Positions 50,255-58,955 of a stretch of DNA of 64,000 nucleotides are shown here, one piece after another. The position numbers and the translations under genes are program-made. The first letter of the stretch is position 1. Each line of letters begins with the position of its first letter. The stretch comes from Oscillospiraceae bacterium. Lineage in GTDB: Bacteria; Bacillota_A; Clostridia; Oscillospirales; Oscillospiraceae. Location: assembly GCA_015067895.1 (NCBI GenBank), contig SVLP01000008.1, forward strand, positions 1 through 64,000, in the 5' to 3' direction. A model generated the notes under the pieces. The model had not been told where the DNA came from, did not search any database, and worked only from the letters and a program-made list of their open reading frames with translations.

Positions 50255-50896
50255 ATGATTATCGTTTCCCCTTCCATTTTGTCTGCGGATTTTGCGAACC
50301 TGAGCAGTGAGCTTCAGGTGGTGAAGGACGCCGGTGCGCCCTGGGCCCATGTGGACGTGATGGACGGCCACTTCGTGCCCAACATCTCCATCGGCGTTCC
50401 CGTGGTGGCTTCCCTGCGCAAGGCCACTGACCTGTTCCTGGATGTGCACCTGATGATCGACACCCCCATCAAGTATGTGGATCAGTTCATCACCTCCGGT
50501 GCGGACATGGTGGTCATCCATCTGGAGTCCGACACCCCCGAAATGATCCACAAGACACTGGCCCGGATCCACGAAAAGGGCTGCAAGGCGGGCCTGACCA
50601 TCAAGCCCGGCACCGCCGTGGAAGCGATGGAGCCCTACCTGAAGGAGATCGACATGGCGCTCATCATGACCGTGGAGCCCGGCTTCGGCGGCCAGAGCTT
50701 CATGGCGGACATGATGCCCAAGGTCACCTGGCTGCGCGAGCACACCTCCCCCGACTTCCTGATCCAGGTGGACGGCGGCGTGGATGCCAGGACTGCCCCC
50801 GTGTGCAAGGCCGCCGGTGCCAACGTGCTGGTCTCCGGCTCCGCCTTCTTCAAGGCAGCCGACAAGGCCGCCTTCGTCAACGAACTGACTGCCTGA
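50255..50896 (+). CDS. rpe: Ribulose-phosphate 3-epimerase
   Basis: Rpe interconverts ribulose 5-phosphate and xylulose 5-phosphate in the pentose phosphate pathway. The 213-residue TIM barrel shows SPSILSADFANL, HVDVMDGHFVPN with metal-binding His and catalytic Asp, DVHLMID, LIMTVEPGFGGQSF and the second Asp in IQVDGGVDA. The ATG at 50255 has TTTGGAGGA eight bases upstream. It is followed 16 bases later by a small membrane protein gene in the same transcript. Confidence 0.95.
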   Translation: MIIVSPSILSADFANLSSELQVVKDAGAPWAHVDVMDGHFVPNISIGVPVVASLRKATDLFLDVHLMIDTPIKYVDQFITSGADMVVIHLESDTPEMIHKTLARIHEKGCKAGLTIKPGTAVEAMEPYLKEIDMALIMTVEPGFGGQSFMADMMPKVTWLREHTSPDFLIQVDGGVDARTAPVCKAAGANVLVSGSAFFKAADKAAFVNELTA

Positions 50897-50912
50897 AAGG
50901 AGAGACGCTGAT

Positions 50913-51317
50913 ATGGCCAAATTCTTTTCCCCCAAGGGAGAGCTCCTGTATCCTTACAGCCTGGAGATGCTGGAGAAGACCGTCGCCGCATCCCGGGGTG
51001 CCATGAAGCCCGGCTGCAAGTTCAAGTGCACCATGTACAGCAACGAGACCCCCAATATGTGGAGCCTGCCCTGCGTGTTCCGGGCCAGATACGTGTCCCT
51101 GGACGAGGGCATCCGCATCAGCTACCGGGTCAGAGCCGGTGCCATCGTGTGGCTGCTGATGCTGCTGCCCATGGCACTGCTGGTGGGCCTGCTGGCCGCA
51201 GGGATCCCCGTGGAGTTCACGGGTGTGCTGGGCGCGCTGATCGGCCTGGTGGCCTTTGCCTACAATTTCCAGCGGGGCAAAGCCGTGGAGCGGTTCGAAA
51301 AACGGTTCGGTAAATAA
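50913..51317 (+). CDS. Small membrane protein of unknown function
   Basis: A 134-residue protein with a soluble first half and two hydrophobic segments (about 78-98 and 100-120; VWLLMLLPMALLVGLLAAG is the first) joined by a short loop, ending in a basic tail (RFEKRFGK). I recognise no family. AAAGGAGAG precedes the ATG, and the gene lies 16 bases after rpe, so they share a transcript that ends in a strong terminator. No functional link to rpe is evident. Confidence 0.75.
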   Translation: MAKFFSPKGELLYPYSLEMLEKTVAASRGAMKPGCKFKCTMYSNETPNMWSLPCVFRARYVSLDEGIRISYRVRAGAIVWLLMLLPMALLVGLLAAGIPVEFTGVLGALIGLVAFAYNFQRGKAVERFEKRFGK

Positions 51318-51322
51318 AAGAT

Positions 51323-51356
51323 AAGCAGGAACGGCGATGGCCGTTCCTGCTTTTTG
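51323..51356 (+). terminator. Terminator of the rpe operon
   Basis: An 11-bp stem (51325-51335 with 51340-51350) with a GATG loop and TTTTT tail. Confidence 0.92.
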
Positions 51357-51467
51357 TTAATTTGGTCAGCCCAGGATCATGGCCCCCTTGTCAAAGGGAG
51401 GCTTTGCTCAGAAATCTGCAAGTCCGCAATTTTAACTTACACATTTCTTTATTTGATTGCCCCGGGA

Positions 51468-51593
51468 TCAGGCGGGGTTTTCCAGCGTCTCCACCACCGT
51501 CCAGCCGGCGTTCTCGATGCCGATGGCAGTCAGGGAGTAGAGCTGGCCCTCGGCCATCAGGACAGCCAGAACGATTGCGATCAGACGATTCAT
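51468..51593 (-). CDS. 41-residue hydrophobic small protein divergent from sigK
   Basis: The frame starts MNRLIAIVLAVLMAEGQLYS and is 41 residues long: a hydrophobic N-terminal half (one possible membrane helix or signal segment) and an acidic tail ending ETLENPA. It is supported by AGGAGG eight bases upstream and a near-consensus promoter. It lies back to back with the sigma-K N-terminal gene. I do not recognise it. It could be a small membrane protein or the leader of a lost gene. Confidence 0.6.
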   Translation of the reverse strand: MNRLIAIVLAVLMAEGQLYSLTAIGIENAGWTVVETLENPA

Positions 51594-51626
51594 GGGGTTC
51601 CTCCTATTATATATGGTGATGGAACC

Positions 51627-51655
51627 ATTATAGCCCAGAGCAGAAGGAAAGACAA
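51627..51655 (-). promoter_or_regulatory. Promoter of the 41-residue protein gene
   Basis: Minus strand: TTGTCT (51650-51655), 17-base spacer, perfect TATAAT (51627-51632). Confidence 0.8.
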
Positions 51656-51718
51656 CCGGATATCTGTGGGAAAACGGACTTGCTGTCGGGAATAGGGTGA
51701 TGGCGGAGGTGGATTTTG

Positions 51719-52243
51719 ATGCATATGGCATGGCTGGCACTGGGCGGGATGCTCTGCTCGCTGCAATTGTCCACGGGCAGCTTCCCCCGGCCCCTGAGCC
51801 CGAAGGAGGAACGACACTACCTGGAGCGCGCCGCCCAGGGAGACACCGAAGCAAGAAACATCCTCATCGAACGCAACCTGCGCCTGGTGGCCCACATCAT
51901 GAAAAAATACTACGCCGCCGAATCCGATCAGGAGGATCTGATCTCCATCGGCACCATCGGCCTTATTAAGGCAGTCAGCTCCTACCGGCTGGACAAAAAC
52001 ATCCGCCTGGCGACCTATGCGTCCCGGTGTATAGAAAATGCGATCCTATCACAAAGGACAAATCGGCCAGCTCCTTTCGGGGCTGGCCGACTGTTTAGGG
52101 ATGGTTATGCAGCTGGTGCTGGCTTGTCAGTCACTTCTCGGTCTCCAGGAACAGATATGCGGTGGTGGCGCTGCTGCTCAGGGAGATGCTGCTGCCGGAG
52201 AAGCGCAGATAGTAAGAGCCGACCTTCACGCGGCTGCTGCTGA
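51719..52243 (+). CDS. sigK: Sporulation sigma factor sigma-K, N-terminal half (interrupted gene)
   Basis: Codons 51719-52039 encode 107 residues that match the N-terminal half of sigma-K, the late mother-cell sporulation sigma factor: a hydrophobic start, [48 protein letters not shown] and [12 protein letters not shown]. This covers region 2. After the junction at 52036-52040 the frame reads about 68 unrelated codons of inserted DNA to a stop at 52243. The rest of sigma-K is at 58948-59307. The ATG at 51719 has GGAGGT eight bases upstream. The gene is non-functional unless the 6.9-kb insert is excised. Confidence 0.93.
   Translation: MHMAWLALGGMLCSLQLSTGSFPRPLSPKEERHYLERAAQGDTEARNILIERNLRLVAHIMKKYYAAESDQEDLISIGTIGLIKAVSSYRLDKNIRLATYASRCIENAILSQRTNRPAPFGAGRLFRDGYAAGAGLSVTSRSPGTDMRWWRCCSGRCCCRRSADSKSRPSRGCC
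52036..52047 (+). other. Left attachment site of the sigK element (attL)
   Basis: AAATGCGATCCT here matches AAATGAGATCCT at 58944-58955. Crossing over in the shared AAATG joins GAA-AAT to GAG-ATC and restores IENEILM. Confidence 0.85.
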
Positions 52244-55200
52244 AGGAGACACTGCTGGAGCTGGAGGTGCTGATGCCCAGGGTCGGGCTGCTGCCCCACA
52301 GGGAGCCCCACCAGCTGGGACTGGAGGCATACAGGTAGCGGGTGGTGCTGCCGCTCTTGTAGGAGAGCTTGCTGCCGGAGTAAGTCCAGAGCAGATCCTC
52401 GGTGATCTCAGAGGTGATCTTGCCGTTGGAAACGGTGACCTGGACGGCGGAGAGCTGATTGTTTGCGTGGGACAGGGCATAGTACTTGCTGCCGGAGTAG
52501 AGGGTGACCACATGCTGGCCGCCGGTGGTGAAGGCAGTGACCTGGACGTAATCGGGGGCGAGGGACTCGGAATAGCTGTCGCCGCAGCGGGTGCAGGTGT
52601 AGACGATGGCGTCCTCGGTCTCCCGGGAGGTGTAGCTGTGGCCCAGCGCGTCGGTGCGGCTGTCGGTATGGCTGAGGCCGCAGATGGTGCAGGTGTGGGT
52701 GGAATAGCCCTGGGCGGTGCAGGTGGGCTCCACGCAGACGGTCTCATAGTCATGCTCGCCGGTGACGGTCACGGTCACGGTGCCGATCTGCTGACCGCTG
52801 TGGGAAACGGTGGCGGTATAGGTGCCTGCGGTGTAGCCGTCAAAGGCCTTGTCCCAGGTGACCATGGCAGCGGTGAGGGGTGCGGAGGTGCTGACGGAAG
52901 CGCCGTCGGTGCTGGTCTGGAGCATCACCTGCTCCAGAACGGCAGCCTCGGTGACCTGAGCGCCGTGGGCCCAGGTCTGGTTCAGGGCGCCGGTCAGACG
53001 GACGTAGCTGTCCACAGCCTGGAACAGACGGAGGGAGCGGGCATTGCTGGAGACGGCGAACCGGCTGGCGGCCTCGTTTGCCCAGACATAGCCGTAGTTC
53101 AGGTACCACTTCTGGTTGTCGGTGTCATAGAGCTGGTAGGAGCCATTGGAGGAAGAGCCGAAGTGCCAGTAGCCCTTGTTGTCGGTGCCGTAGTACAGGT
53201 TGCCGCCCATGTGGTAGACGCCGCTGCGGCCATCCTGGGTCAGCAGATAGCTGCCGCTTTCGGCGTTGTTCTTCATGAAGTAGAACTCATAGGCGGAGGC
53301 ATCTGCAAGACGGATGGCATTGCCGTCCACGGTGACCTTGGCGGCGCCGATGGAGTTGCCGGAGCGGGTCAGGGCGTAATTCTGGGAATCGCCGACCACC
53401 AGATACTTGTGCTCGGCACCCACGTCGATGCCGTCGGTATCCAGAACATAAGTTCCGGACAGGGCGATCCAGCCGATGGACTCGCTGTAGCTGTCGCCGC
53501 AGTGGTCACAGGTGTGGATCAGGGCGTCGGGAGTCTCCACGGTGGAGTAGCTGTGGCCCAGGGCGTCGGTCTCGTCGGAAACGTAGCTGTCGCCGCAGGC
53601 AGCGCAGGTGTTGGTGGTGAAGCCGCCCTCGGTGCAGGTGGGAGCGGTGACCAGGCTCTCATAGGCGTGGCCCAGAGCAGCGGTCTCGTCGGAAATGTAG
53701 CTGTCGCCGCAGGCAGCACAGGTGTTGGTGGTGAAGCCGCCCTCGGTGCAGGTGGGGACGGTGACCACGGACTCCCAGGCATGGCCCAGAGTAGCGGTCT
53801 CGTCGGAAATGTAGGTGTCGCCGCAGTTGGCGCAGGTGTTGGCGGTGAAGCCGCCCTCGGTGCAGGTGGGAGCGGTGACCAGGGTCTCATAGGCGTGGCC
53901 CTGAGCGGCGGTCTCGTCGGAGACATAGCTGTCGCCGCAGTTGCCGCAGGTGTGGGTGGTAAAGCCGCCCTCGGTGCAGGTGGGAGCCGTCACGACGGAA
54001 GCATAGGCGTGACCCAGAGCGGGAAGGGCCTCCTCCACGTGGTGACCGCAGACAGCACAGGTGGAGCTGACGGAACCGGCCGTCTCACAGGTGGCCGCGA
54101 TGGTGACGGTCTCATAGGCGTGACCGGGAGCGGGGAGAAGCTCGGTGCTGCTGTCGCCGCAGACGGTGCAGCTGCGGGAAACGAAGCCGTCCTCGGTGCA
54201 GGTGGGCTCCACGGTGACGGTCTCACAGCTATGGCCCAGAGCCTCCACCCGGGAATCCACGGCGATGCTGCCGCAGAGGGTGCAGGTGTGGGTGGTGAAG
54301 CCGTCCTCGGTGCAGGTGGGAGCGGTGACCACGGACTTCCAGGCATGGCCCAGGGCAGCGGTCTCGTTGGAAATGTAGCTGTCGCCGCAGTTGGTGCAGG
54401 TATGGGTGGTGAAACCGTCCTCGGTGCAGGTGGGAGCGGTGACCAGTGCCTCATAGGCATGGCCCAGGGCGGCAGTCTCATCGGAGACATAGCTGTCGCC
54501 GCAGTTGGCGCAGGTATGGGTGGTGAAACCGTCCTCGGTGCAGGTGGGAGCGGTGACCAGGGTCTCGTAGGCGTGGCCCGGGGCGGTGACCACATCGGTC
54601 ACATAGCAGTCGCCGCAGGTGCGGCAGGTATGGGTGGTGCAGCCGTCTTCGGTGCAGGTGGGGGCGGTCACGACAGAGTCATAGGCGTGGCCCAGGGCGG
54701 GGAGCACCTCCACGGTGGACTCGCCGCAGAGGGTGCAGAAGGTGGTGACGGAACCATCCTCGGTGCAGGTGGGCTCCACGGTCACGGTCTCATAGACATG
54801 CTCGGGGCCGGTGTAGACCACGAAATAGTCGGGATTGCTGGCGGCCAGGGTCTCGATGAGGTACATGACCTTGGTCTTGTTGCTGTTGTAATCGGCGCTG
54901 GGATCGTCACACCAGAGGCAGCTCATGGAACCTGCCAGACTGTCGGTGCTCATGGTACCTGTACCCGGCACGCTGGTGACAGCGGTGCCGCTGACGCCCT
55001 TGGATGCGCTGGTGTAGCCGTAGCCGTCATTCTGGCCATTCCGGCCCAGGACATAGTACCAGGCGTCGTTGGTATTGAGGATCTTGTGGCCCTTGTTCAC
55101 CAGATAGGAAGCGGGGGCGACGGCATAGGTGCCCCAGCCGGAAGTCCAGTAGGCGATGATGATGTCCGGGTCGAAGGTGCCGGTGGTCTTCTGATTGAAA

Positions 55201-56012
55201 TAGATGCCGTCGTTGAAGGCCACGGGCTTCATACCGGCCTCCTTAATCATCGTGGCCACATCATTGATGTAGGTGACGAAATTGCCATAGGTGCCGCTGC
55301 TCTGCAGGGCACCGAAGCCCATGGCGCCGCTGGTGTGGACGTCGTTGGCATACTCGTCGGCGCCCATGTTGAAGTATTCACAGCCGCTGGCGGCGAAATA
55401 GTCCACGTACTTCTGCACCAGAGCCTGGGTGAAGCCCACAGCGGAAGCGTTGTCCAGCGCCACGGTGGAGCCGGAGGACTTGGTGGTGGAGCCCCACCAG
55501 CCGTTGCTGACCTTGGTGCTGTAGGCGGGGGAAGAGATGCCGACATATTCTGCGGCATCCAGGATGGCGTTCATATGGCCCGGGGTATTGACCAGGGGGA
55601 TGATGCCGATGTGACGGGCTTCGGCATAGGCGATCAGGCCGTCCATCTCCGCCTGCGTCCATTCACCGGCGTGGGAATGGTTGACGTTGCCCTGCTTGAT
55701 GCCGGCGCTCACATTGGCGCTGGAATAGGTGGTGCTGCCGACGGTGACGGACATGTCATCGAGCAGCAGGCGCAGACCCTCGTTGCCCACCACGAGCTCC
55801 AGGTGGGTGTAGCCGGAGGCGGAAAGGGTGTCGATGATCTCCTCCACCTGGGCAACGGTGAAGTACTTCCGTCCGGCATCCAGGTGGAATACCCGGATGA
55901 AGTCCTCGGCATCAGCGGCCTTTGCGGTCACAGGTGTGACGACGAACGTCATTACCATAACCAACGCAAGAACAAGGGACAGGATCCGTTTTGTCTGTTT
56001 GTTTGTGTACAT
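52131..56012 (-). CDS. Secreted GH20-type glycosidase with tandem Cys repeats
   Basis: A 1293-residue exported protein. Signal peptide about 1-33 ([20 protein letters not shown]). Residues about 36-400 form a GH20-like catalytic barrel (beta-N-acetylhexosaminidase/lacto-N-biosidase type) with the catalytic Asp-Glu pair 219-220 in [12 protein letters not shown] and [11 protein letters not shown]. Residues 405 to about 850 hold eleven full and one partial copy of a roughly 38-residue repeat (H-x-YE..VT-PTCTE-G....C..CG). Then follow a YALTRSGNS module, an Ig-like region, one more Cys repeat and a Ser-rich end. No wall-anchor motif is seen. ATG 56012 has GGAGGAG upstream. Its promoter is overlapped by a probable TetR operator. 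Confidence 0.88.
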   Translation of the reverse strand: MYTNKQTKRILSLVLALVMVMTFVVTPVTAKAADAEDFIRVFHLDAGRKYFTVAQVEEIIDTLSASGYTHLELVVGNEGLRLLLDDMSVTVGSTTYSSANVSAGIKQGNVNHSHAGEWTQAEMDGLIAYAEARHIGIIPLVNTPGHMNAILDAAEYVGISSPAYSTKVSNGWWGSTTKSSGSTVALDNASAVGFTQALVQKYVDYFAASGCEYFNMGADEYANDVHTSGAMGFGALQSSGTYGNFVTYINDVATMIKEAGMKPVAFNDGIYFNQKTTGTFDPDIIIAYWTSGWGTYAVAPASYLVNKGHKILNTNDAWYYVLGRNGQNDGYGYTSASKGVSGTAVTSVPGTGTMSTDSLAGSMSCLWCDDPSADYNSNKTKVMYLIETLAASNPDYFVVYTGPEHVYETVTVEPTCTEDGSVTTFCTLCGESTVEVLPALGHAYDSVVTAPTCTEDGCTTHTCRTCGDCYVTDVVTAPGHAYETLVTAPTCTEDGFTTHTCANCGDSYVSDETAALGHAYEALVTAPTCTEDGFTTHTCTNCGDSYISNETAALGHAWKSVVTAPTCTEDGFTTHTCTLCGSIAVDSRVEALGHSCETVTVEPTCTEDGFVSRSCTVCGDSSTELLPAPGHAYETVTIAATCETAGSVSSTCAVCGHHVEEALPALGHAYASVVTAPTCTEGGFTTHTCGNCGDSYVSDETAAQGHAYETLVTAPTCTEGGFTANTCANCGDTYISDETATLGHAWESVVTVPTCTEGGFTTNTCAACGDSYISDETAALGHAYESLVTAPTCTEGGFTTNTCAACGDSYVSDETDALGHSYSTVETPDALIHTCDHCGDSYSESIGWIALSGTYVLDTDGIDVGAEHKYLVVGDSQNYALTRSGNSIGAAKVTVDGNAIRLADASAYEFYFMKNNAESGSYLLTQDGRSGVYHMGGNLYYGTDNKGYWHFGSSSNGSYQLYDTDNQKWYLNYGYVWANEAASRFAVSSNARSLRLFQAVDSYVRLTGALNQTWAHGAQVTEAAVLEQVMLQTSTDGASVSTSAPLTAAMVTWDKAFDGYTAGTYTATVSHSGQQIGTVTVTVTGEHDYETVCVEPTCTAQGYSTHTCTICGLSHTDSRTDALGHSYTSRETEDAIVYTCTRCGDSYSESLAPDYVQVTAFTTGGQHVVTLYSGSKYYALSHANNQLSAVQVTVSNGKITSEITEDLLWTYSGSKLSYKSGSTTRYLYASSPSWWGSLWGSSPTLGISTSSSSSVSFSSSRVKVGSYYLRFSGSSISLSSSATTAYLFLETEK
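53465..54800 (-). repeat. Tandem Cys-repeat array in the skin-borne GH20 gene
   Basis: About 114-bp units encode [12 protein letters not shown] repeats with C-x9-10-C-x2-C spacing. Eleven full copies are 55-95% alike by eye. Such an array could gain or lose units by recombination and is prone to assembly error. Confidence 0.85.
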
Positions 56013-56108
56013 AATTCTCTCCTCCATTTTTTCTTGAAACATGAACCGGTTTTGCTTCAGCTGCCCATCCGGTGCAGCCAGATTTCACCCCCAGGTCACA
56101 GAATAGGT

Positions 56109-56127
56109 CAGTTAGCATCGCTAACTG
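56109..56127. promoter_or_regulatory. Palindromic operator 1
   Basis: CAGTTAGC-ATC-GCTAACTG, a perfect 19-bp palindrome 36 bases from the second copy, in the GH20 leader. Probable TetR site. Confidence 0.75.
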
Positions 56128-56144
56128 GCAAGGGAAAAATAAAA

Positions 56145-56163
56145 CAGTTAGCGCCGCTAACCG
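56145..56163. promoter_or_regulatory. Palindromic operator 2
   Basis: CAGTTAGC-GCC-GCTAACCG, near-perfect palindrome placed just downstream of the GH20 promoter -10 box, over the expected start site: a classic repressor position. Confidence 0.78.
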
Positions 56164-56169
56164 TGTTAG

Positions 56170-56197
56170 ATTATACCATTGGTTTTGGAAAAGTCAA
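56170..56197 (-). promoter_or_regulatory. Promoter of the skin-borne GH20 gene
   Basis: Minus strand: TTGACT (56192-56197), 16-base spacer, perfect TATAAT (56170-56175). Confidence 0.82.
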
Positions 56198-56293
56198 CCA
56201 GAAATCCGGAAAATAAAAGCTAAAAAGAAAATGAAAAATTTGTAAATTATTACTGAGAAGGGGTGCGCTTTGCCCAAACTCCACCTGCAGTTC

Positions 56294-56322
56294 TTGACAT
56301 TGGGCCCGGGGTTGGATATCAT
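56294..56322 (+). promoter_or_regulatory. Promoter of the skin-borne TetR gene
   Basis: Perfect TTGACA (56294-56299), 17-base spacer, TATCAT (56317-56322), 37 bases before the ATG. Confidence 0.78.
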
Positions 56323-56358
56323 TGATAACAATCCTATTTTATTCTGCGGAGGTGCATC

Positions 56359-56931
56359 ATGCCGGAACGAAAAACGAATCTGCACCAGGAGCTGATCCTG
56401 GCGGGCATCGAGGAGATCAACACCTACGGCGCAAGCGAGTTTTCCCTGCGCAGGGTCGCCCAGTCCTGCGGCGTTTCCACAGCAGCGCCCTACAAGCACT
56501 TCAAGGACAAGAACGAGCTGATCGCGGCCATCATCGACTATGTCAATGAAAAGTGGGCTCTGCGTCAGGAGGAGATCCTGTCCGGCTGCCGGGAGGTGCT
56601 GCGGGAGCAGATCATCGAGATCTGTCTGGGTTACATCAGCTTCCTTATGGACAATCCCAGCTACCGCTCCGTCCTCATGCTCAAGAGCGAGGAATTCGAC
56701 AATCTCTACCACAAAAAGCGTACCCAGTTCGGCAGCACGGCCCAGACCCTCCAGCACCACCTCTTCGAGGCCTCCGGCTTCACGGAGGACATCTGGAACC
56801 GGAAGCTGCTGGTCTGCCGGTCGCTGATCTTCGGCTCCGTTTTTCTCATGGACGCCGGGGAATTCGAATACAGCCAGACCACACTGGAGCACATCCGCTA
56901 TGCCCTGAACCGGGAATTTGAGATCCTGTAA
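56359..56931 (+). CDS. TetR family regulator of the skin element
   Basis: A 190-residue TetR-type protein. The helix-turn-helix (about 12-56) shows GASEFSLRRVAQSCGVSTAA and YKHFKDKNELIAAI. The C-terminal domain should sense a ligand. It is transcribed divergently from the GH20 gene, whose promoter carries two GTTAGC-n3-GCTAAC palindromes, so it is probably that gene's repressor. GCGGAGGT lies upstream of the ATG. A strong terminator follows. Its position inside the element means it is lost with the cargo upon excision. Confidence 0.88.
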   Translation: MPERKTNLHQELILAGIEEINTYGASEFSLRRVAQSCGVSTAAPYKHFKDKNELIAAIIDYVNEKWALRQEEILSGCREVLREQIIEICLGYISFLMDNPSYRSVLMLKSEEFDNLYHKKRTQFGSTAQTLQHHLFEASGFTEDIWNRKLLVCRSLIFGSVFLMDAGEFEYSQTTLEHIRYALNREFEIL

Positions 56932-56939
56932 CAATGCCC

Positions 56940-56978
56940 CCGGGCCTGCTGCAAAAGCTTGCAGCAGGCCCGGTTTTT
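56940..56978 (+). terminator. Terminator between the TetR gene and the 63-residue gene
   Basis: A 15-bp stem (56940-56954 with 56959-56973), AAGC loop and TTTTT tail. Confidence 0.92.
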
Positions 56979-56982
56979 GCTG

Positions 56983-57174
56983 TCAGGGATCGGCCCTGCG
57001 GACGGTATCGATGACCGCCTCCAGCAGCGTCAGCTTCCGCTGCTGCGGGCATTGCAGCGCCTTCAGCCGATGGTTGACGGCGTCTGCATGGACGAGGGCC
57101 ACCCGGCGGCAGAGCTCCTCCCGGCCCTCCTCCGTTTCGGGCCCATACACGATCAGGTTGACCGGTGTTCTCAT
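56983..57174 (-). CDS. 63-residue protein divergent from the sigK recombinase (candidate directionality factor)
   Basis: The frame starts MRTPVNLIVYGPETEEGREE, continues ELCRRVALVHADAVNHRLKAL and ends LLEAVIDTVRRADP; it looks helical and compact. GGGAGG lies eight bases upstream of the ATG. It is divergent from the serine recombinase across about 100 bases that include a 24-bp perfect palindrome. In C. difficile a small protein encoded in the sigK element is the recombination directionality factor. By position and size this is the best candidate here, but I cannot show homology. Confidence 0.6.
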   Translation of the reverse strand: MRTPVNLIVYGPETEEGREELCRRVALVHADAVNHRLKALQCPQQRKLTLLEAVIDTVRRADP

Positions 57175-57235
57175 GGCATCGACCTCCCTGTCCAGATGAT
57201 ACGGGGAAAGACCGCCGGTATTCCGGTGCGGTGCA

Positions 57236-57259
57236 GCGCCATAGGATATCCTATGGCGC
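57236..57259. promoter_or_regulatory. 24-bp perfect palindrome between recombinase and 63-residue gene
   Basis: Half-site GCGCCATAGGAT followed by its exact complement, 16 bases before the recombinase ATG and just upstream of its GGGGAGGGG ribosome site. Either an operator for the divergent pair or an RNA hairpin over the leader. Confidence 0.6.
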
Positions 57260-57274
57260 AGGGGAGGGGTTCGT

Positions 57275-58936
57275 ATGCGAAAACAGGAGGGGCAGATTGC
57301 CATTTATTCGAGAAAGTCGAAGTTCACCGGCAAGGGGGAGAGCATCGGTAATCAGGTGGAGCTGTGCCGGGAGCATGTGCGGAATTTGTATGGGGACGGG
57401 GCGGCCCGGGGCTGTGTGGTCTTTGAGGACGAGGGCTTCTCCGGCGGTGATCTGAAGCGGCCCGCCTTTCAGGGGATGATGGAGGGGGTGCGAAAGCATA
57501 AATTCCGGGCTATCGTGGTCTACCGGCTGGATCGGATCAGCCGCAACATCAGCGATTTCACCGGGCTCATCGACGAGCTGACCAGGCTGGATGTGTCCTT
57601 CGTGTCCATCCGGGAGCAGTTCGACACCTCCACCCCCATGGGGCGGGCCATGATGTACATTATCTCCGTGTTCTCCCAGCTGGAGCGGGAGACCATTGCC
57701 GAGCGCATCCGGGACAATATGCACGAGCTGGCCAAGACCGGCCGCTGGCTGGGGGGCAACACCCCCACCGGCTACGAATCCCAGAGCATCACCAGCGTGA
57801 CCCTGGAGGGCAAAGCACGGAAGGTCTGCCACCTGAAGCTGATCCCGGAGGAGGGGGAGATCATCAAAACGATCTTCGACCTGTATACCCAAACTGACTC
57901 TCTGACGGCGGTGGAGGCGGAGCTGCTGCGCCGCAGGGCCAAGACCAAGCGGGGCAACGACTTCACCCGCTTCGCCATCAAGAACATCCTGCAGAATCCC
58001 GTCTACATGATCGCGGACGAGGATGCCCGGGATTACCTGACGGCGCATGAGGTGTATCTTTTCTCCGAAGCGGAGGACTTCGACGGCATCCGGGGCATGA
58101 TGGCCTACAACCGCACCGACCAGGAAAAGGGCAAGGCGGCGGTGCTCCTGCCCATGAATGAGTGGATCGTGGCGGTGGGCAGGCACCCCGGCCTGATCCC
58201 CGGACGGCAGTGGGCGGCGGTGCAGAACTCCCTGGAGCGGAACAAATCCAAGTCCTACCGCAAGCCCCGGAACAACGAGGCTTTGCTGACGGGCTTGCTC
58301 TTCTGTTCCTGCGGCGAGCGGATGTACCCCAGACTCTCCGGGCGGGTCACGGTATCCGGGGAGCCGGTCTATGCCTATGTGTGCAGCCTGAAGGAGCGCA
58401 GCCACAAGGAACGCTGCGGCCGCCGCAACTTGGGCGGAAACGCCCTGGATCTTGCCATTATCCGGCACATCAAGAGCCTGCCGGAGCAAAAAAGCGTGTT
58501 CCTGTCCCAGCTGGAGCGCAGCCGGAACTTCTGCACCGGCAGCCGGGAGCAGTATGAAAGCCAGCTGACCCGGCTTCGGACGGAATATGCAGAGAATGAA
58601 AAAAGAATAGAGGGGCTGATCGATTCCATGGGCGTTCTGGAAGGCTCTCCCGCCAAGGCCCGCGTGGTGGCCCGGATGGAGCAGCTTTCCGACGCCAACC
58701 GCCAGATCGAAAACCGCATCCGGGAGCTGGAGTGTCTGACCTCGGAGCAGACCATGACGGACAGCGAGTTCGATGCGCTGTGCCGGATGCTGACCACGTT
58801 CTGCACGAGCGTGGATGGAATGACCGTAGAGGAGAAGCGGGCGGCCATCCGCACGGTGGTGCGCAAGGTCATCTGGGACGGGGAGAACGCCCACGTGATG
58901 CTCTTCGGCGGCCCGGAGCAAGACCCATTGGTGTGA
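57275..58936 (+). CDS. spoIVCA: Large serine recombinase of the sigK element (SpoIVCA-like)
   Basis: A 553-residue large serine recombinase. The resolvase-type catalytic domain (about 5-150) starts IAIYSRKSKFTGKGESIGNQ with the nucleophile Ser-15 in RKS, and has VVYRLDRISRN and FDTSTPMGRAMMYI with the conserved arginines. A recombinase domain follows (about 165-300), then a zinc ribbon (LLFCSCGERM ... YVCSLKERSHKERC) and a coiled-coil segment (about 410-500). It should excise the element from sigK in the mother cell. The stop lies eight bases before the right junction. Confidence 0.93.
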   Translation: MRKQEGQIAIYSRKSKFTGKGESIGNQVELCREHVRNLYGDGAARGCVVFEDEGFSGGDLKRPAFQGMMEGVRKHKFRAIVVYRLDRISRNISDFTGLIDELTRLDVSFVSIREQFDTSTPMGRAMMYIISVFSQLERETIAERIRDNMHELAKTGRWLGGNTPTGYESQSITSVTLEGKARKVCHLKLIPEEGEIIKTIFDLYTQTDSLTAVEAELLRRRAKTKRGNDFTRFAIKNILQNPVYMIADEDARDYLTAHEVYLFSEAEDFDGIRGMMAYNRTDQEKGKAAVLLPMNEWIVAVGRHPGLIPGRQWAAVQNSLERNKSKSYRKPRNNEALLTGLLFCSCGERMYPRLSGRVTVSGEPVYAYVCSLKERSHKERCGRRNLGGNALDLAIIRHIKSLPEQKSVFLSQLERSRNFCTGSREQYESQLTRLRTEYAENEKRIEGLIDSMGVLEGSPAKARVVARMEQLSDANRQIENRIRELECLTSEQTMTDSEFDALCRMLTTFCTSVDGMTVEEKRAAIRTVVRKVIWDGENAHVMLFGGPEQDPLV

Positions 58937-58943
58937 GGATCGC

Positions 58944-58955
58944 AAATGAGATCCT
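58944..58955 (+). other. Right attachment site of the sigK element (attR)
   Basis: AAATGAGATCCT, one mismatch from 52036-52047; the reading frame of sigma-K resumes at GAG-ATC-CTC-ATG (EILM). Confidence 0.85.

Larger units (their letters stand above)
52037..58944. mobile_element. 'skin'-type element interrupting sigK
   Basis: A 6,908-bp segment between the two halves of sigma-K. It holds a GH20 secreted protein, a TetR regulator, a 63-residue protein and, at the right edge, a large serine recombinase whose stop lies eight bases before the junction. The insertion point is the IEN|EIL position, which is where the B. subtilis skin element also interrupts sigK. Exact excision would recreate a 226-residue sigma-K. 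It is far smaller than the roughly 48-kb B. subtilis and roughly 15-kb C. difficile elements and shows no phage structural genes. Confidence 0.92.

Noticed and set aside
52038..56216. A 1392-codon open frame antisense to the skin GH20 gene
   Set aside because: Low-complexity Gly/Val/Ala composition, no motif or ribosome site; the minus-strand gene has a signal peptide and GH20 active site.
52037..58944. Interpretation of the sigK insert as an ordinary prophage
   Set aside because: No capsid, terminase, replication or lysis genes; the exact restoration of the sigma-K reading frame points to a dedicated excision element.
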